Origin: CAIOHW01 sp964432565
GTDB taxonomy: Bacteria > Bdellovibrionota > UBA1018
Reading direction: 5' to 3'
Length of the DNA: 64,000 nucleotides
Assembly: GCA_964432565.1 (NCBI GenBank)
Contig: CAYSOA010000007.1
Span: 23,556-87,555, forward strand
Part shown: one piece after another, positions 26,109 through 35,905 of the stretch
Numbering within the stretch: position 1 is the first letter of the stretch
Layout: every line of letters starts with the position of its first letter
Program-made: the position numbers and the translations under genes
The notes under the pieces: generated by a model
Told to the model about the DNA's origin: nothing
What the model saw: the letters and a program-made list of their open reading frames with translations, nothing else
Database searches by the model: none

Positions 26109-27202
26109 CTTGAACAGACAGCGTCGCTCGCTCTCAACCGAGGGCGCACCCAGCTCCGAAATCTTCGCGGAGTGTAGGCTCGCTTTGACACCAAAACCAC
26201 GCCCGCCACGAACGCGAATGTTCCGATGACTCCGCTCCACATCGGATCAAGGGCATGATCTCTCGATAAAAGCACGGTCAGCAATGACCCCGTACCGACC
26301 ATGACCTCCTTCGTGAAAAGATACCCTTCGGACTGGGCAATTCGGTCATAACGGCTCAGCGCACACTCCCCGAGGGTCAGCAGACCGATCCAGAGGCCCG
26401 CGAAGACGGGGTATTGCACACGAAACATCGAGGGCAGCGCCAAAAGAACCATTGCAGACCCCGCGACCGTGAAGGTGAGCCGTGGCGAATGTCCATCCAG
26501 CCACCGCATCACGCGGTGCTGAACCAGAATCACTCCGACACTATTGATCATGACCATTGTCCCAAACCAGGATGGCAGCACTCCGGTTTTCGCCAGTAGA
26601 ACCTGTGGGAGAATCGTGAAGACTCCCGTCAGTTTCACCCCAGTGGCGACCCCGATCAACCCCCACCCCAGAGTCGCGCTCAGGCGAAAGTTCCTCGGCT
26701 TCTCCGGTTGACTCTCGCCTCCCAAAAGCCCACTCCATGAAGACGGCGACATCCTAAACGCCAGAACCAGTGAAACCAGAAGGCAGCCCACCATCGCCAG
26801 CAGCATCGAAATTCGCCCCGAAATCAGTAGGAGCAGCGCACCGGACACCAGGCTTCCGAGGTTGAGCGAAACCTTGTTGTCGGCCGCCCCCCGGCTGGTC
26901 TGCGATAAGACCAGCTTGGCAACATATCCCGACACGGCCATGCCCAGGGCAATCAAGAACATACTGATGACATCCACTGAACAGAGCGCCCAGAGCCCTC
27001 CAGAAAGTGCAGAAACCAGAGACCATTTCATTGCACTGGCCGCACCTCGCAGAAGAAAAAGCGGCGCCATCAATAGCAGTGCCCGATAGCCAACGGCGAG
27101 AACCAGGTGTGAGCCGGTATCCGCCCAGACGTTCACCTTGGAGAGCAACACAAACAAGACTGCCGCTGTCAGCAGCCGGATCCACATCAATGAAGATTTC
27201 AT
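26105..27202 (-). CDS. MFS-like membrane transporter of the oxygenase/ATP-grasp unit
   Basis: A 365-aa polytopic inner-membrane protein with about ten to twelve hydrophobic helices (for example LLTAAVLFVLLSKVNVWA, YRALLLMAPLFLL, LVSGALLLLISGRISMLLAMVG and GVIGTFAFVAGVVLVSKRAY). A cytoplasmic loop near the middle (RMSPSSWSGLLGGESQPEKPRN) divides it into two halves as in the major facilitator superfamily, though the classical MFS loop motif is not obvious. Its ATG overlaps the stop of the ATP-grasp gene (ATGA), so it is translationally coupled to the biosynthetic genes. It probably exports their product; self-resistance is a likely benefit. An importer role cannot be excluded. Confidence 0.7.
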   Translation of the reverse strand: MKSSLMWIRLLTAAVLFVLLSKVNVWADTGSHLVLAVGYRALLLMAPLFLLRGAASAMKWSLVSALSGGLWALCSVDVISMFLIALGMAVSGYVAKLVLSQTSRGAADNKVSLNLGSLVSGALLLLISGRISMLLAMVGCLLVSLVLAFRMSPSSWSGLLGGESQPEKPRNFRLSATLGWGLIGVATGVKLTGVFTILPQVLLAKTGVLPSWFGTMVMINSVGVILVQHRVMRWLDGHSPRLTFTVAGSAMVLLALPSMFRVQYPVFAGLWIGLLTLGECALSRYDRIAQSEGYLFTKEVMVGTGSLLTVLLSRDHALDPMWSGVIGTFAFVAGVVLVSKRAYTPRRFRSWVRPRLRASDAVCSS

Positions 27203-28452
27203 TGGCGCACCATTATTTTTGAAAGAATCAGTTGCTCCGCCTCGGCGAGTTTGCGCTGGAGCTGACCAGCGTCCGGGTCGCGAAGCGCAACAAACGCGAG
27301 GAAATCAGAGTTGTCGCGGGGATTATCCCGAACGACATCCCCGGGACGTTTGAGCACGGAGAGCCGGAACTCGTCTTTACCGAAACGCTCAGAAAGCTCC
27401 GCTTCGATTACAGAGACGGGAATGTCCCGAAGAATGCCACCTTTATGCGAAATGACTCCACGGACTCCGGCATAATTCTGAAGCGCAGGCAATGAAGCGG
27501 CTCCCCCGCTGCCCGCACAATGATCAATCCAGGCAGCCCACGGATCAAACCCGTCAAACGCCCAGCTGGCGAGATCCCAGATCCACATCCCCGCCGGACG
27601 ACGATTGGGCTCGACGCTGGCAACCCTCCCGTCCGGCAACAAGAAAAACTCATGATGAAATGCGCCACCTCTCGAGCCGAGCCCTCGAGTAATATCCGAG
27701 AAGAGCTCCAGCACGGAAGGGTAGCGATCCGAAGAAAGAGGGGCGGGAATGATATGTTGGTATTCGGCTCGATAGGCTCCGCTGGTGGTGAACTTCTGGG
27801 TGATCCAGTAGTTTCCAGCAACGCCATCGAAACTGTACTCATCAGAGAGGCCGAGCAGCTCCTCACAGATGACTCCTCTTGAAAGGAGATCCAGATGATC
27901 CACAAACCACCTATCGAGATCCTCAAATGAGCTGATCTTCATGCAGCCGCGACTGTTGCCTTCCGAGGTGGGCTTCAAGAAGAAGGCCCCGTACTCCTGA
28001 AAGAATGACTCGACTTCCGCGCGCTCGGTGGCAACACGATAACCAGGCTTCTTGTAAAGCTTGCTGGATACGGCGAGCGTGCCCTCAAGCTTTCGAAACA
28101 GAGCTTTGTTGAGCATCGCTGCAGCAGTTTCCAAATTATCACCGACAAGACCGAATGCCCTTGCCGCATGAGCTGCTCCAACGACCCCTTTGTCCGAAAA
28201 CGGCAGGCAGCCCACAAGCTGAAGCTCTCGCTCGACAAGGAATTCTCGGAGAGCGCCGACGACCTTCGGATCCTCCGGAGGGTGATCCAGACAAAATGTC
28301 GCGAGCTCGCGATCGGCATCAACGATTCCCTCCTTGATCAGCAACAGCTCTGCCCCGACTCGGAAGCGGACCATCTCTCGGATTTTCGCCACATCGTAGC
28401 TTCGTGTGTTGTTGTAGCCAAATACTGCCATGACTTTATTTGCCGTAATCAC
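27199..28452 (-). CDS. ATP-grasp ligase
   Basis: A 417-aa ATP-grasp enzyme of the carboxylate-amine ligase type, expected to activate a carboxylate as acyl phosphate and join it to an amine. Visible elements are Lys160 in FFLKPTSEGNSRGC, the ATP-contact pair EEL (Glu198-199) after a hydrophobic strand, HHEFFLLPDGRV (His266-Glu268) and the metal/phosphate segment EPNRRPAGMW (Glu281, Asn283, Arg284-285). It is closest in layout to dipeptide-forming ligases such as the BacD group. The start is GTG 28452, overlapping the oxygenase stop (GTGA), with AAAGGAG seven bases upstream. Substrates are unknown; the oxygenase product is the obvious candidate. Confidence 0.82.
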   Translation of the reverse strand: MITANKVMAVFGYNNTRSYDVAKIREMVRFRVGAELLLIKEGIVDADRELATFCLDHPPEDPKVVGALREFLVERELQLVGCLPFSDKGVVGAAHAARAFGLVGDNLETAAAMLNKALFRKLEGTLAVSSKLYKKPGYRVATERAEVESFFQEYGAFFLKPTSEGNSRGCMKISSFEDLDRWFVDHLDLLSRGVICEELLGLSDEYSFDGVAGNYWITQKFTTSGAYRAEYQHIIPAPLSSDRYPSVLELFSDITRGLGSRGGAFHHEFFLLPDGRVASVEPNRRPAGMWIWDLASWAFDGFDPWAAWIDHCAGSGGAASLPALQNYAGVRGVISHKGGILRDIPVSVIEAELSERFGKDEFRLSVLKRPGDVVRDNPRDNSDFLAFVALRDPDAGQLQRKLAEAEQLILSKIMVRQ

Positions 28453-29411
28453 ACCTTGACTCCTTTGCTCCGAATGAGAATTCGCGAGGCCTCACCGTCG
28501 GTGAGTAAGACCGGATTCAATGCCGAACGGCCGTGAAGCACTTTATAATTGGACAGCAGCCCGACCGATCCGGTCGTTGGACTTGAGGAGACCGGCTTGA
28601 CTCTCCCGATCTGGGATCTCATCTTTGCCAGCAGGCGCTCGCCGCGTCGATCAAGCATCCTCATGCGAGGCCCTTCGGAGTCGACGCGAAAGTCCAGTCG
28701 CAGCCCCAGCCCCTCTTCTGAGTCAACCCGAAGTACGGGTTTTCGTGCCTCCATCAGACGTCCCTTCACATTTCTTCCCGAGACATAGATGGCTTCGGAC
28801 ACCGCGAGCAATCCGAGCTCCTCGTTCGATAGGCATCCAACGACGTCGGCAACCCTCCAAAACCACGTGGGTGTGCTGCTCGTGTCTCTGCAAACGGTCA
28901 GGCACATTGCATTGACGGCCCGGTCCTCGTACAGGTCATCGCTGTGCGGCCGGATCCCTCCATGACCGCGCCCCCAATCCGTGACAGACTCACCACTCCC
29001 TTCGACCGGAAAAAGCTCCTTATGATCCTCATAGGGGTAGGAGATGTCCGTAATACCGGCCAGCTCGGCAAAAACCTCATGAACCATTGTCGCCAGTGTC
29101 TTGTCTGGAATCGAGAATGCCCGCTCCACCAGTAGTGCCGCCACGCGATGGCTCTTGCGTCCGAGGTTTTGCAGAAGCTCGAGCTCAGCGGGCTTGATTG
29201 CCTCAAGGATGATCCGCCTCAGCCTCGCCTGAAGTCGTCCCGGCGGCAGTTCTGGATCTCGAAGACGCCACCACTCATCCACTAGACTTCCTAGATACGA
29301 AAAATCGACCCGAACGACGCGCTCCTGCGCCAATTCGGCCCGAATCAAAGACCCCAGAACGTCCCAATGATTCACGGGCTGGTCTTCGGCCCAAAGTTCG
29401 ATTGCCTGCAT
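28449..29411 (-). CDS. Fe(II)/2-oxoglutarate oxygenase (clavaminate synthase/TauD-like)
   Basis: A 320-aa predicted non-heme iron oxygenase. The start MQAIELWAED at 29411 has GAGGAGG upstream; a longer frame to 29564 exists but contains no better start. The facial triad is readable: His156-Ser-Asp158 in GGIRPHSDDLYED and distal His293 in LLSNYKVLHGRSALNP, followed by an arginine in SRILIRSK (Arg310 or Arg314) to bind 2-oxoglutarate. The distal LLSNYKVLHGRSAL phrase is characteristic of TauD and of the clavaminate synthase-like amino-acid hydroxylases (VioC, AsnO group). It probably hydroxylates or otherwise oxidises an amino acid or a conjugate. It is the first gene of a three-gene overlapping unit. 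Confidence 0.8.
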   Translation of the reverse strand: MQAIELWAEDQPVNHWDVLGSLIRAELAQERVVRVDFSYLGSLVDEWWRLRDPELPPGRLQARLRRIILEAIKPAELELLQNLGRKSHRVAALLVERAFSIPDKTLATMVHEVFAELAGITDISYPYEDHKELFPVEGSGESVTDWGRGHGGIRPHSDDLYEDRAVNAMCLTVCRDTSSTPTWFWRVADVVGCLSNEELGLLAVSEAIYVSGRNVKGRLMEARKPVLRVDSEEGLGLRLDFRVDSEGPRMRMLDRRGERLLAKMRSQIGRVKPVSSSPTTGSVGLLSNYKVLHGRSALNPVLLTDGEASRILIRSKGVKV

Positions 29412-29621
29412 TTTGACTTCCTCCTCAGGTTTGCAGATGGGATGACGCCATGAGCAAGCCCCGGACCAGAATCGAACCAGCAGAAACAGTAATGATTTCA
29501 AGACAAAGCAGAATCGAGACCGACCCTCCGACGGCCCTTGCCAACAAGTACTGTCGGGAAGCACCTACAGTTCAATCGTCGTGAAGAAGGATCAGACCGC
29601 GGCGCGTCCCAATACGGACAT

Positions 29622-29653
29622 AAAAAAAGCCCCCGGGATCTCTCCCGGGGGCT
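29622..29653 (-). terminator. Intrinsic terminator of groESL
   Basis: Arms 29628-29638 and 29643-29653 (AGCCCCCGGGA on the plus strand) form an 11-bp GC-rich stem with a 4-base loop, followed on the minus strand by seven T residues. It lies 26 bases after the groL stop and insulates the downstream oxygenase operon, which must therefore have its own promoter between 29412 and 29621. Confidence 0.95.
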
Positions 29654-29678
29654 TCACGTTTTCGCGTTGGCGAAACGA

Positions 29679-31337
<1,659 letters not shown>

Positions 31338-31355
31338 GCCTCCTTGAGTTTTCGA

Positions 31356-31643
31356 TTAGTTCAGGACGCCGAGGATGTCTTCCTCGCGCATCATCAGGAA
31401 TTCTTCGCCGTCGATCTTGATCTCGGTGCCGGCATACTTGCCAAAAAGGACGCGATCGCCCTTCTTGACGTCCAGCGGACGGACCTTGCCGTCTTCGGCA
31501 ATGCGGCCCTGGCCGACGGCGATGATTTCACCCTGAATGGGCTTTTCCTTGGCAGTGTCGGGGATGATGATCCCCCCCTTGGAGCGCTCTTCTTCGGTAA
31601 AGCGCTTAACCAGAACGCGATCATGAAGCGGACGTACTTGCAT
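31356..31643 (-). CDS. groS: Co-chaperonin GroES
   Basis: A 95-aa 10-kDa co-chaperonin. It has LHDRVLVKRFTEEERSKGGI with IIPDTAKEKPIQGEIIAVG, covering the mobile loop, and VKKGDRVLFGKYAGTEIKI near the C-terminus. AAGGAGG lies upstream of the ATG. It is the first gene of groESL, with a readable promoter at 31678-31706 and an 11-bp inverted repeat surrounding that promoter. Confidence 0.99.
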   Translation of the reverse strand: MQVRPLHDRVLVKRFTEEERSKGGIIIPDTAKEKPIQGEIIAVGQGRIAEDGKVRPLDVKKGDRVLFGKYAGTEIKIDGEEFLMMREEDILGVLN

Positions 31644-31655
31644 GGTTCATATCCT

Positions 31656-31730
31656 CCTTAAATTTGAAGACTGCCCGTATATTGGTCACCCCCTGAGAAT
31701 TGTCAACTTGGGGTCGTCGCAAATTTAAGG
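31656..31730. repeat. 11-bp inverted repeat flanking the groESL promoter
   Basis: CCTTAAATTTG at 31656-31666 and its exact complement CAAATTTAAGG at 31720-31730 lie on either side of the -35/-10 region. The inner arm also carries part of the groES Shine-Dalgarno sequence, and the outer arm lies upstream of the -35, so it acts more naturally as a pair of DNA operators than as an RNA hairpin. No CIRCE element (TTAGCACTC with inverted partner) is present. A heat-shock regulator other than HrcA is an inference. Confidence 0.55.
31678..31706 (-). promoter_or_regulatory. Sigma-70 type promoter of groESL
   Basis: On the minus strand TTGACA (31701-31706) is followed by a 17-base spacer and AATATA (31678-31683). 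The -35 is perfect and the spacing is optimal; the leader to the groS ATG would be about 28 bases. Confidence 0.7.
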
Positions 31731-31779
31731 TAAGTAGCGGCAAAACATCCGTTTTTTTCATCACTAGGGAGAGATCACC

Positions 31780-34305
31780 ATGGGATTCTCACACTTCACG
31801 CGCCGCCCCGTCGGCGAGGCTTTTGCCCTTCTTCTGACCTCGGCACTTCTGGCCAGTTGCGTTAGCGCCCCTCGGGGACCGCAGGCGGCCCAACCTCAGG
31901 AGAAGCTACGATATCCCGGCGAAACACATCTCAGAAATGTGCGGCAGCTAACACATGGAGGAACAAACGCCGAGGCCTATTGGTCCTACGACGGCCAGTG
32001 GTTGACGTTTCAAGCCAAAGGCGGCGGTGTGCCAGGCCTCCCGGATTCGAAGCCCGAATGTGATCAGATCTATCGAATGCGCTGGGATGGAACCGATGCC
32101 GAACTGGTTTCGACGGGTAAGGGGCGCACCACCTGTGCCTTCTACCTTCCAGGCGATGACCGCATTCTTTACAGCAGCACCCACGCCACCGACGAGGCCT
32201 GCCCTGCCGAACCGGATCGCAGCAAAGGTTACGTCTGGCCGATTTACCATAGCTACCAGCCCTACACCGTGCAGCCAGGAAAGCCCGAGTCGATCCTGCC
32301 CTTTGAGCCGGCAGCCCCAAAAGCCTACAATGCGGAAGCTGTGACCTGCAGGGACGGCAGCGTGGTCTTCACCAGTGACCGTGATGGAGATCTGGATCTT
32401 TACGTGGGAAAACTCGACTCCTTCGGAACACTGACCCAGGTCAAACGCGTCACGAATATTCCCGGCTATGACGGTGGGGCCTTCTTCTCGCAGGACTGCA
32501 CCAAGCTGGTCTGGCGCGCTTCACGCCCCAAACCGGGCAAAGAACTGGACGAATACCGGGCGCTTCTCAAACAGCAGCTCGTCCGCCCGAGCAAGCTTGA
32601 AATCTGGACCGCCAATGCCGACGGCAGCAATGCTCGACAGGTGACGCGGCTCAATGCTGCCAGCTTTGCCCCCTATTTCACCCCGAAGGCCGACCGAATC
32701 TTGTTTTCGAGCAACTGGGAGGATCCCCGGGGGCGCAGCTTTGCCATCTACTCCATTCGAACCAACGGAACGGGCCTGAAAAAAGTCATCTCTTCCGGCG
32801 TGTTTGACGGATTCCCGATGTTCTCTCCCGATGGTAAGAAGATCGCTTTTTCGTCGAATCGAAATGGCTCAGCGCCTCGCGAGACGAACGTTTTTGTCGC
32901 CGACTGGATCGAGGAGCCTGAAACGGCAGATCAGGAGCTCTCCTTCGAGGACACGCGTCCGGCCGACCGCTATCTCGCCATAGTCAAGGCCCTCAGCGCT
33001 CCCGAATTTACGGGGCGCGGCGTGGGCACTCCAGGCATGCGGCAGGCCGAGGAGCTGACCGCCAGCCTCTTCGAGCGCGCGGGGCTGAAGCCGTTCTTCG
33101 AGACGTTTGGCACGACGAAGATCACAGCCCGAGGAGGCCGGTTCAAGCACGCCGTTCAAATCAAGATGCTCGAAGGGCCGGCAACCGAGGACAGACCCGC
33201 GGCAACTTTCGTGACAGGAGAGGCCCCTCAGCCCCTCGTCTCGAGCAACAACATCCTGGGAACTCTCGGCGGTGGGTGCGCCGCCGGAAAGGCCGCCATT
33301 GTCATCGGCGCCCATCTCGATCATCTAGGCATGGGAGCCCCAAGTTCACTCGAATCGACCAAGAAAGGCATTCACCATGGAGCCGACGACAATGCCTCCG
33401 GGGTCGCCGCCCTGATCGAATCGGCCCGGCTACTGACCTCCTCAGCTACAAAGCATCAGCGATTGATGGCCCGCAACTGCTTCATTTTTGCGGCCTTCAC
33501 GGGTGAAGAGTCGGGCGTAGCCGGATCGGCTCGGGTGGTCGAGCTATTGCGAGAGCTCAAGGTTCCGGTCAAGGCCATGCTGAACATGGACATGGTGGGC
33601 CGAGTCATCGGGAATCGCCTGATCGTTTTCGGTACCGACTCTGCCAAAGAATGGAGGAACTGGGTCGACGAGGAGTGTGGGGCCCTGGCACTCGAGTGCC
33701 CGGGGGGCGGAGATGGTTACGGGCCGAGCGACCACATGCCCTTTTACGCCAAAGGAACGCCTGTCGTGCACCTCTTCTCGGGACCCCATGCCGACTACCA
33801 CCGAGTCTCCGACACCTGGGAGAAGATTCACGCCACCGGAGGGACGCTGGTCACCGACCTGGTCTCGAAGCTCGCCCTTCGAGTGGCGTCACATCCTCGC
33901 CCACTCCGCTACCAGAAACCCAGCGGCACTCCCATGATGCTGGCCAGCGGAACAACGACGGGCCAGCAGGCCCGATCTGGGATGGGAGGGGCGTTCCTCG
34001 GAACGATCCCCGACTATGCCCAGATGACCTCCCCGAGTGGTCCCGGGGGCGACAGCTCCAATGGGGGCGTACTCCTTTCAGGGGCGCGCGCAGACAGCCC
34101 GGCTGAAAAGGCAGGTGTGCAGGCCGGAGACATCCTGTTTGAAATTGCCACAAACGAAGGCGCCAGAATCTCGACACCGACACTGAAGGACTTCATGGGT
34201 GCCCTACGAAGTCTGAAGCCCGGAGATCAAGTCACTTTGAGCATTCGAAGATCCGGACAGGTTCTTCAACTACCGGCGACGATCGGATCGAGAAACGCAC
34301 AATAA
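31780..34305 (+). CDS. Lipoprotein M28 peptidase with TolB-like and PDZ domains
   Basis: An 841-aa envelope lipoprotein (lipobox LASC, Cys27). Residues about 55-400 hold TolB/PD40-type beta-propeller repeats (AYWSYDGQWLTFQAKG, VVFTSDRDGDLDLYV, PMFSPDGKKIAFSSNRNG). Residues about 440-700 form a zinc aminopeptidase of family M28 with both metal sites: GAHLDHLG (near 510), GADDNASG (near 534), GEESGVAGS (near 575), NMDMVGR (near 602) and a histidine in DYHRVSDT (near 674). A C-terminal PDZ domain (about 750-835, ADSPAEKAGVQAGDILFEI) follows. The protein probably degrades peptides in the periplasm or at the cell surface. The three-domain order is unusual but each part is intact. Confidence 0.93.
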   Translation: MGFSHFTRRPVGEAFALLLTSALLASCVSAPRGPQAAQPQEKLRYPGETHLRNVRQLTHGGTNAEAYWSYDGQWLTFQAKGGGVPGLPDSKPECDQIYRMRWDGTDAELVSTGKGRTTCAFYLPGDDRILYSSTHATDEACPAEPDRSKGYVWPIYHSYQPYTVQPGKPESILPFEPAAPKAYNAEAVTCRDGSVVFTSDRDGDLDLYVGKLDSFGTLTQVKRVTNIPGYDGGAFFSQDCTKLVWRASRPKPGKELDEYRALLKQQLVRPSKLEIWTANADGSNARQVTRLNAASFAPYFTPKADRILFSSNWEDPRGRSFAIYSIRTNGTGLKKVISSGVFDGFPMFSPDGKKIAFSSNRNGSAPRETNVFVADWIEEPETADQELSFEDTRPADRYLAIVKALSAPEFTGRGVGTPGMRQAEELTASLFERAGLKPFFETFGTTKITARGGRFKHAVQIKMLEGPATEDRPAATFVTGEAPQPLVSSNNILGTLGGGCAAGKAAIVIGAHLDHLGMGAPSSLESTKKGIHHGADDNASGVAALIESARLLTSSATKHQRLMARNCFIFAAFTGEESGVAGSARVVELLRELKVPVKAMLNMDMVGRVIGNRLIVFGTDSAKEWRNWVDEECGALALECPGGGDGYGPSDHMPFYAKGTPVVHLFSGPHADYHRVSDTWEKIHATGGTLVTDLVSKLALRVASHPRPLRYQKPSGTPMMLASGTTTGQQARSGMGGAFLGTIPDYAQMTSPSGPGGDSSNGGVLLSGARADSPAEKAGVQAGDILFEIATNEGARISTPTLKDFMGALRSLKPGDQVTLSIRRSGQVLQLPATIGSRNAQ

Positions 34306-34369
34306 GCCGTTGCGTTTTTGACAGAGATCTCATAGTCATCGGGGTCTACGGTTCGTCTGTAGAACGTGG

Positions 34370-34445
34370 GGGTTGGTAGCTCAGTCGGTAGAGCAATGCC
34401 CTGAAAAGGCATGTGTCGGCGGTTCGATTCCGTCCCAACCCACCA
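34370..34445 (+). tRNA. tRNA-Phe (GAA)
   Basis: A 76-nt cloverleaf. The acceptor GGGTTGG pairs with CCAACCC, anticodon stem ATGCC/GGCAT closes loop CTGAAAA (anticodon GAA), the T loop is TTCGATT, and CCA is encoded. A perfect TTGACA lies at 34318-34323 upstream, but no convincing -10 at proper spacing was found. Confidence 0.97.
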
Positions 34446-34451
34446 CTCCAA

Positions 34452-35183
34452 TCACAACGACTTTCGAGACGTGCCCCCAAGTCGTCGAGTTGCCATCCAA
34501 GCCAATAAAAAAAGCACCAACCAAGATAGAGTTCCACCAGAAGGTGCCGACCCCCTATCGGAAGCTTCGGCGGTCGAGCACCCCATGATTCCATCAGAAA
34601 ATTCGTTTCTCGGGTGCAGCCAAGTGAGGGCGTCGATGTCGTCCTGAGACAACCGCAGCTCCGCCTTTTCTCCGATGTTGTAATACATCAGCGCATACTC
34701 CTGATCAGAATGCCCCATCCCCAGCACATGGCCGATCTCGTGGGTCACCACAATCTTCTGCTGTGCCGACGTCAGGCTGCCAAAGTAGGCATCCTTGTTG
34801 GCATCTCCGTTCAGAACCAAGCCTCCGACGACCGGGCGCCCTCCCAGCACTCCTACTGAGCCCGTCCCTGCGATCGAATTTCCGGGAGTCGTACTACAAT
34901 AAATGACTGGCGAACTGGCATTGGCCGTACCCGTTGAGTCGCCCCCCTTGACCAGCTTCAGGTTGGCGGTGGGAACCGAGTTCCACGCATCCATGGCTGC
35001 ATCGATCGCTTCGTGAAGCTCCCCGGCCGAGATCCCCAACCCGGTGCAGCTCGCCTCATTCACCTCAAACGTCAAGGTCGTCGTATCCCACCCGGCACTC
35101 AAATCCGCCAGCAGCGTAAAGGCCTGTGCGCGACTCGCAACCAGAAGCAGTGCCAGAGCCCATAAGTTTCGACCATTCTTCAT
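34452..35183 (-). CDS. Matrixin-type zinc metalloprotease with sorting-signal tail
   Basis: A 243-aa exported protease with signal peptide MKNGRNLWALALLLVASRAQA. It has the metzincin zinc motif HEIGHVLGMGH (His148, Glu149, His152, His158) and a Met-turn in YALMYYNI (Met166), as in matrixins (family M10). Cysteines 46 and 96 may pair. After the catalytic domain the tail has MGCS, a Ser/Gly-rich spacer, the hydrophobic helix LSWLVLFLLAWM and the basic end ATRRL. That GC-helix-Arg layout recalls MYXO-CTERM sorting signals. The substrate is unknown; surface or extracellular protein breakdown is plausible. Confidence 0.87.
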   Translation of the reverse strand: MKNGRNLWALALLLVASRAQAFTLLADLSAGWDTTTLTFEVNEASCTGLGISAGELHEAIDAAMDAWNSVPTANLKLVKGGDSTGTANASSPVIYCSTTPGNSIAGTGSVGVLGGRPVVGGLVLNGDANKDAYFGSLTSAQQKIVVTHEIGHVLGMGHSDQEYALMYYNIGEKAELRLSQDDIDALTWLHPRNEFSDGIMGCSTAEASDRGSAPSGGTLSWLVLFLLAWMATRRLGGTSRKSL

Positions 35184-35193
35184 GACACCCCCC

Positions 35194-35799
35194 TCACCAC
35201 AGTCCCCAATGCAGGGCTGCCATCAAATTGACCGATCGACGAGAGGACAAAACACCCGGAAAAATCGCATCCAGATCGACCCTCAGATTTCCACCAGTTT
35301 CGAACGCGAGCCCAGCATTCAAAGTAAAGACCCCAGACACCTGATGGGTTCCAGGCAAATAGAAGGTGGCTGTTCCCGTTCCATTGCTCAGCTCGACGGT
35401 CCCTCCGTCACTACCGACCGAATACCGCATCCAGCCGGGCCCCAGCTTGAAGGAGGTCCCTCCAGCCGACGACCACGCATAAGGGATGGCCGCGACAAAG
35501 ATTCGGCGTTCGACCTCGTTGCCCCCCTTGAGAGCAAACGGAGTCCAAGAGATTGAAGGAACCAAGCCGGCGCGCCCCCTCCGTCGAAGATCGAATAGCG
35601 CACTCAACTGCGGCAGGTTCATCTGCCCGATCATACTCGCCGAAGAGTCAGGGCTCGAAGTGGTCGAAAGCATATTTTGAAGCAGAAGGCCCGCACCGAC
35701 GTAAACCGTGTGACCAGCCGCCATCGCCGCTCCCTTCTGGGCAAGCAGCAACGCCACCACATGCACTCCGAACGAGAGACGTCTTTTCACGCAGCCCAA
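35194..35799 (-). CDS. Exported barrel-like protein (TTG start inferred)
   Basis: The frame is open to 35997, but the best start is TTG at 35799, because GAGGAGG lies five bases upstream and it opens a signal peptide (VKRRLSFGVHVVALLLAQKGAAMAAG). The mature part is strand-rich: HTVYVGAGLLLQ, GLVPSISWTPFALKGG, GTATFYLPGTHQVSG, FTLNAGLAFETGGNLRVDL, ending ALHWGLW. An outer-membrane barrel of about 200 residues fits. The function is unknown. It lies ten bases before the matrixin gene on the same strand, so co-expression is likely. Confidence 0.62.
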   Translation of the reverse strand: MGCVKRRLSFGVHVVALLLAQKGAAMAAGHTVYVGAGLLLQNMLSTTSSPDSSASMIGQMNLPQLSALFDLRRRGRAGLVPSISWTPFALKGGNEVERRIFVAAIPYAWSSAGGTSFKLGPGWMRYSVGSDGGTVELSNGTGTATFYLPGTHQVSGVFTLNAGLAFETGGNLRVDLDAIFPGVLSSRRSVNLMAALHWGLW

Positions 35800-35905
35800 T
35801 GCATCCTCCTCGAACTCGTCATTCTGGATCGGAGCATCTCTGCCAAACCCAACAAGCGCAAGAGAGAGTGCAAGGGTTTTGACGCCTATGGTAAGCGAAG
35901 CCCAT

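Noticed and set aside
31644..31779. CIRCE heat-shock operator upstream of groES
   Set aside because: The TTAGCACTC inverted repeat was looked for and is absent; only the AAATTT-type repeat is present.
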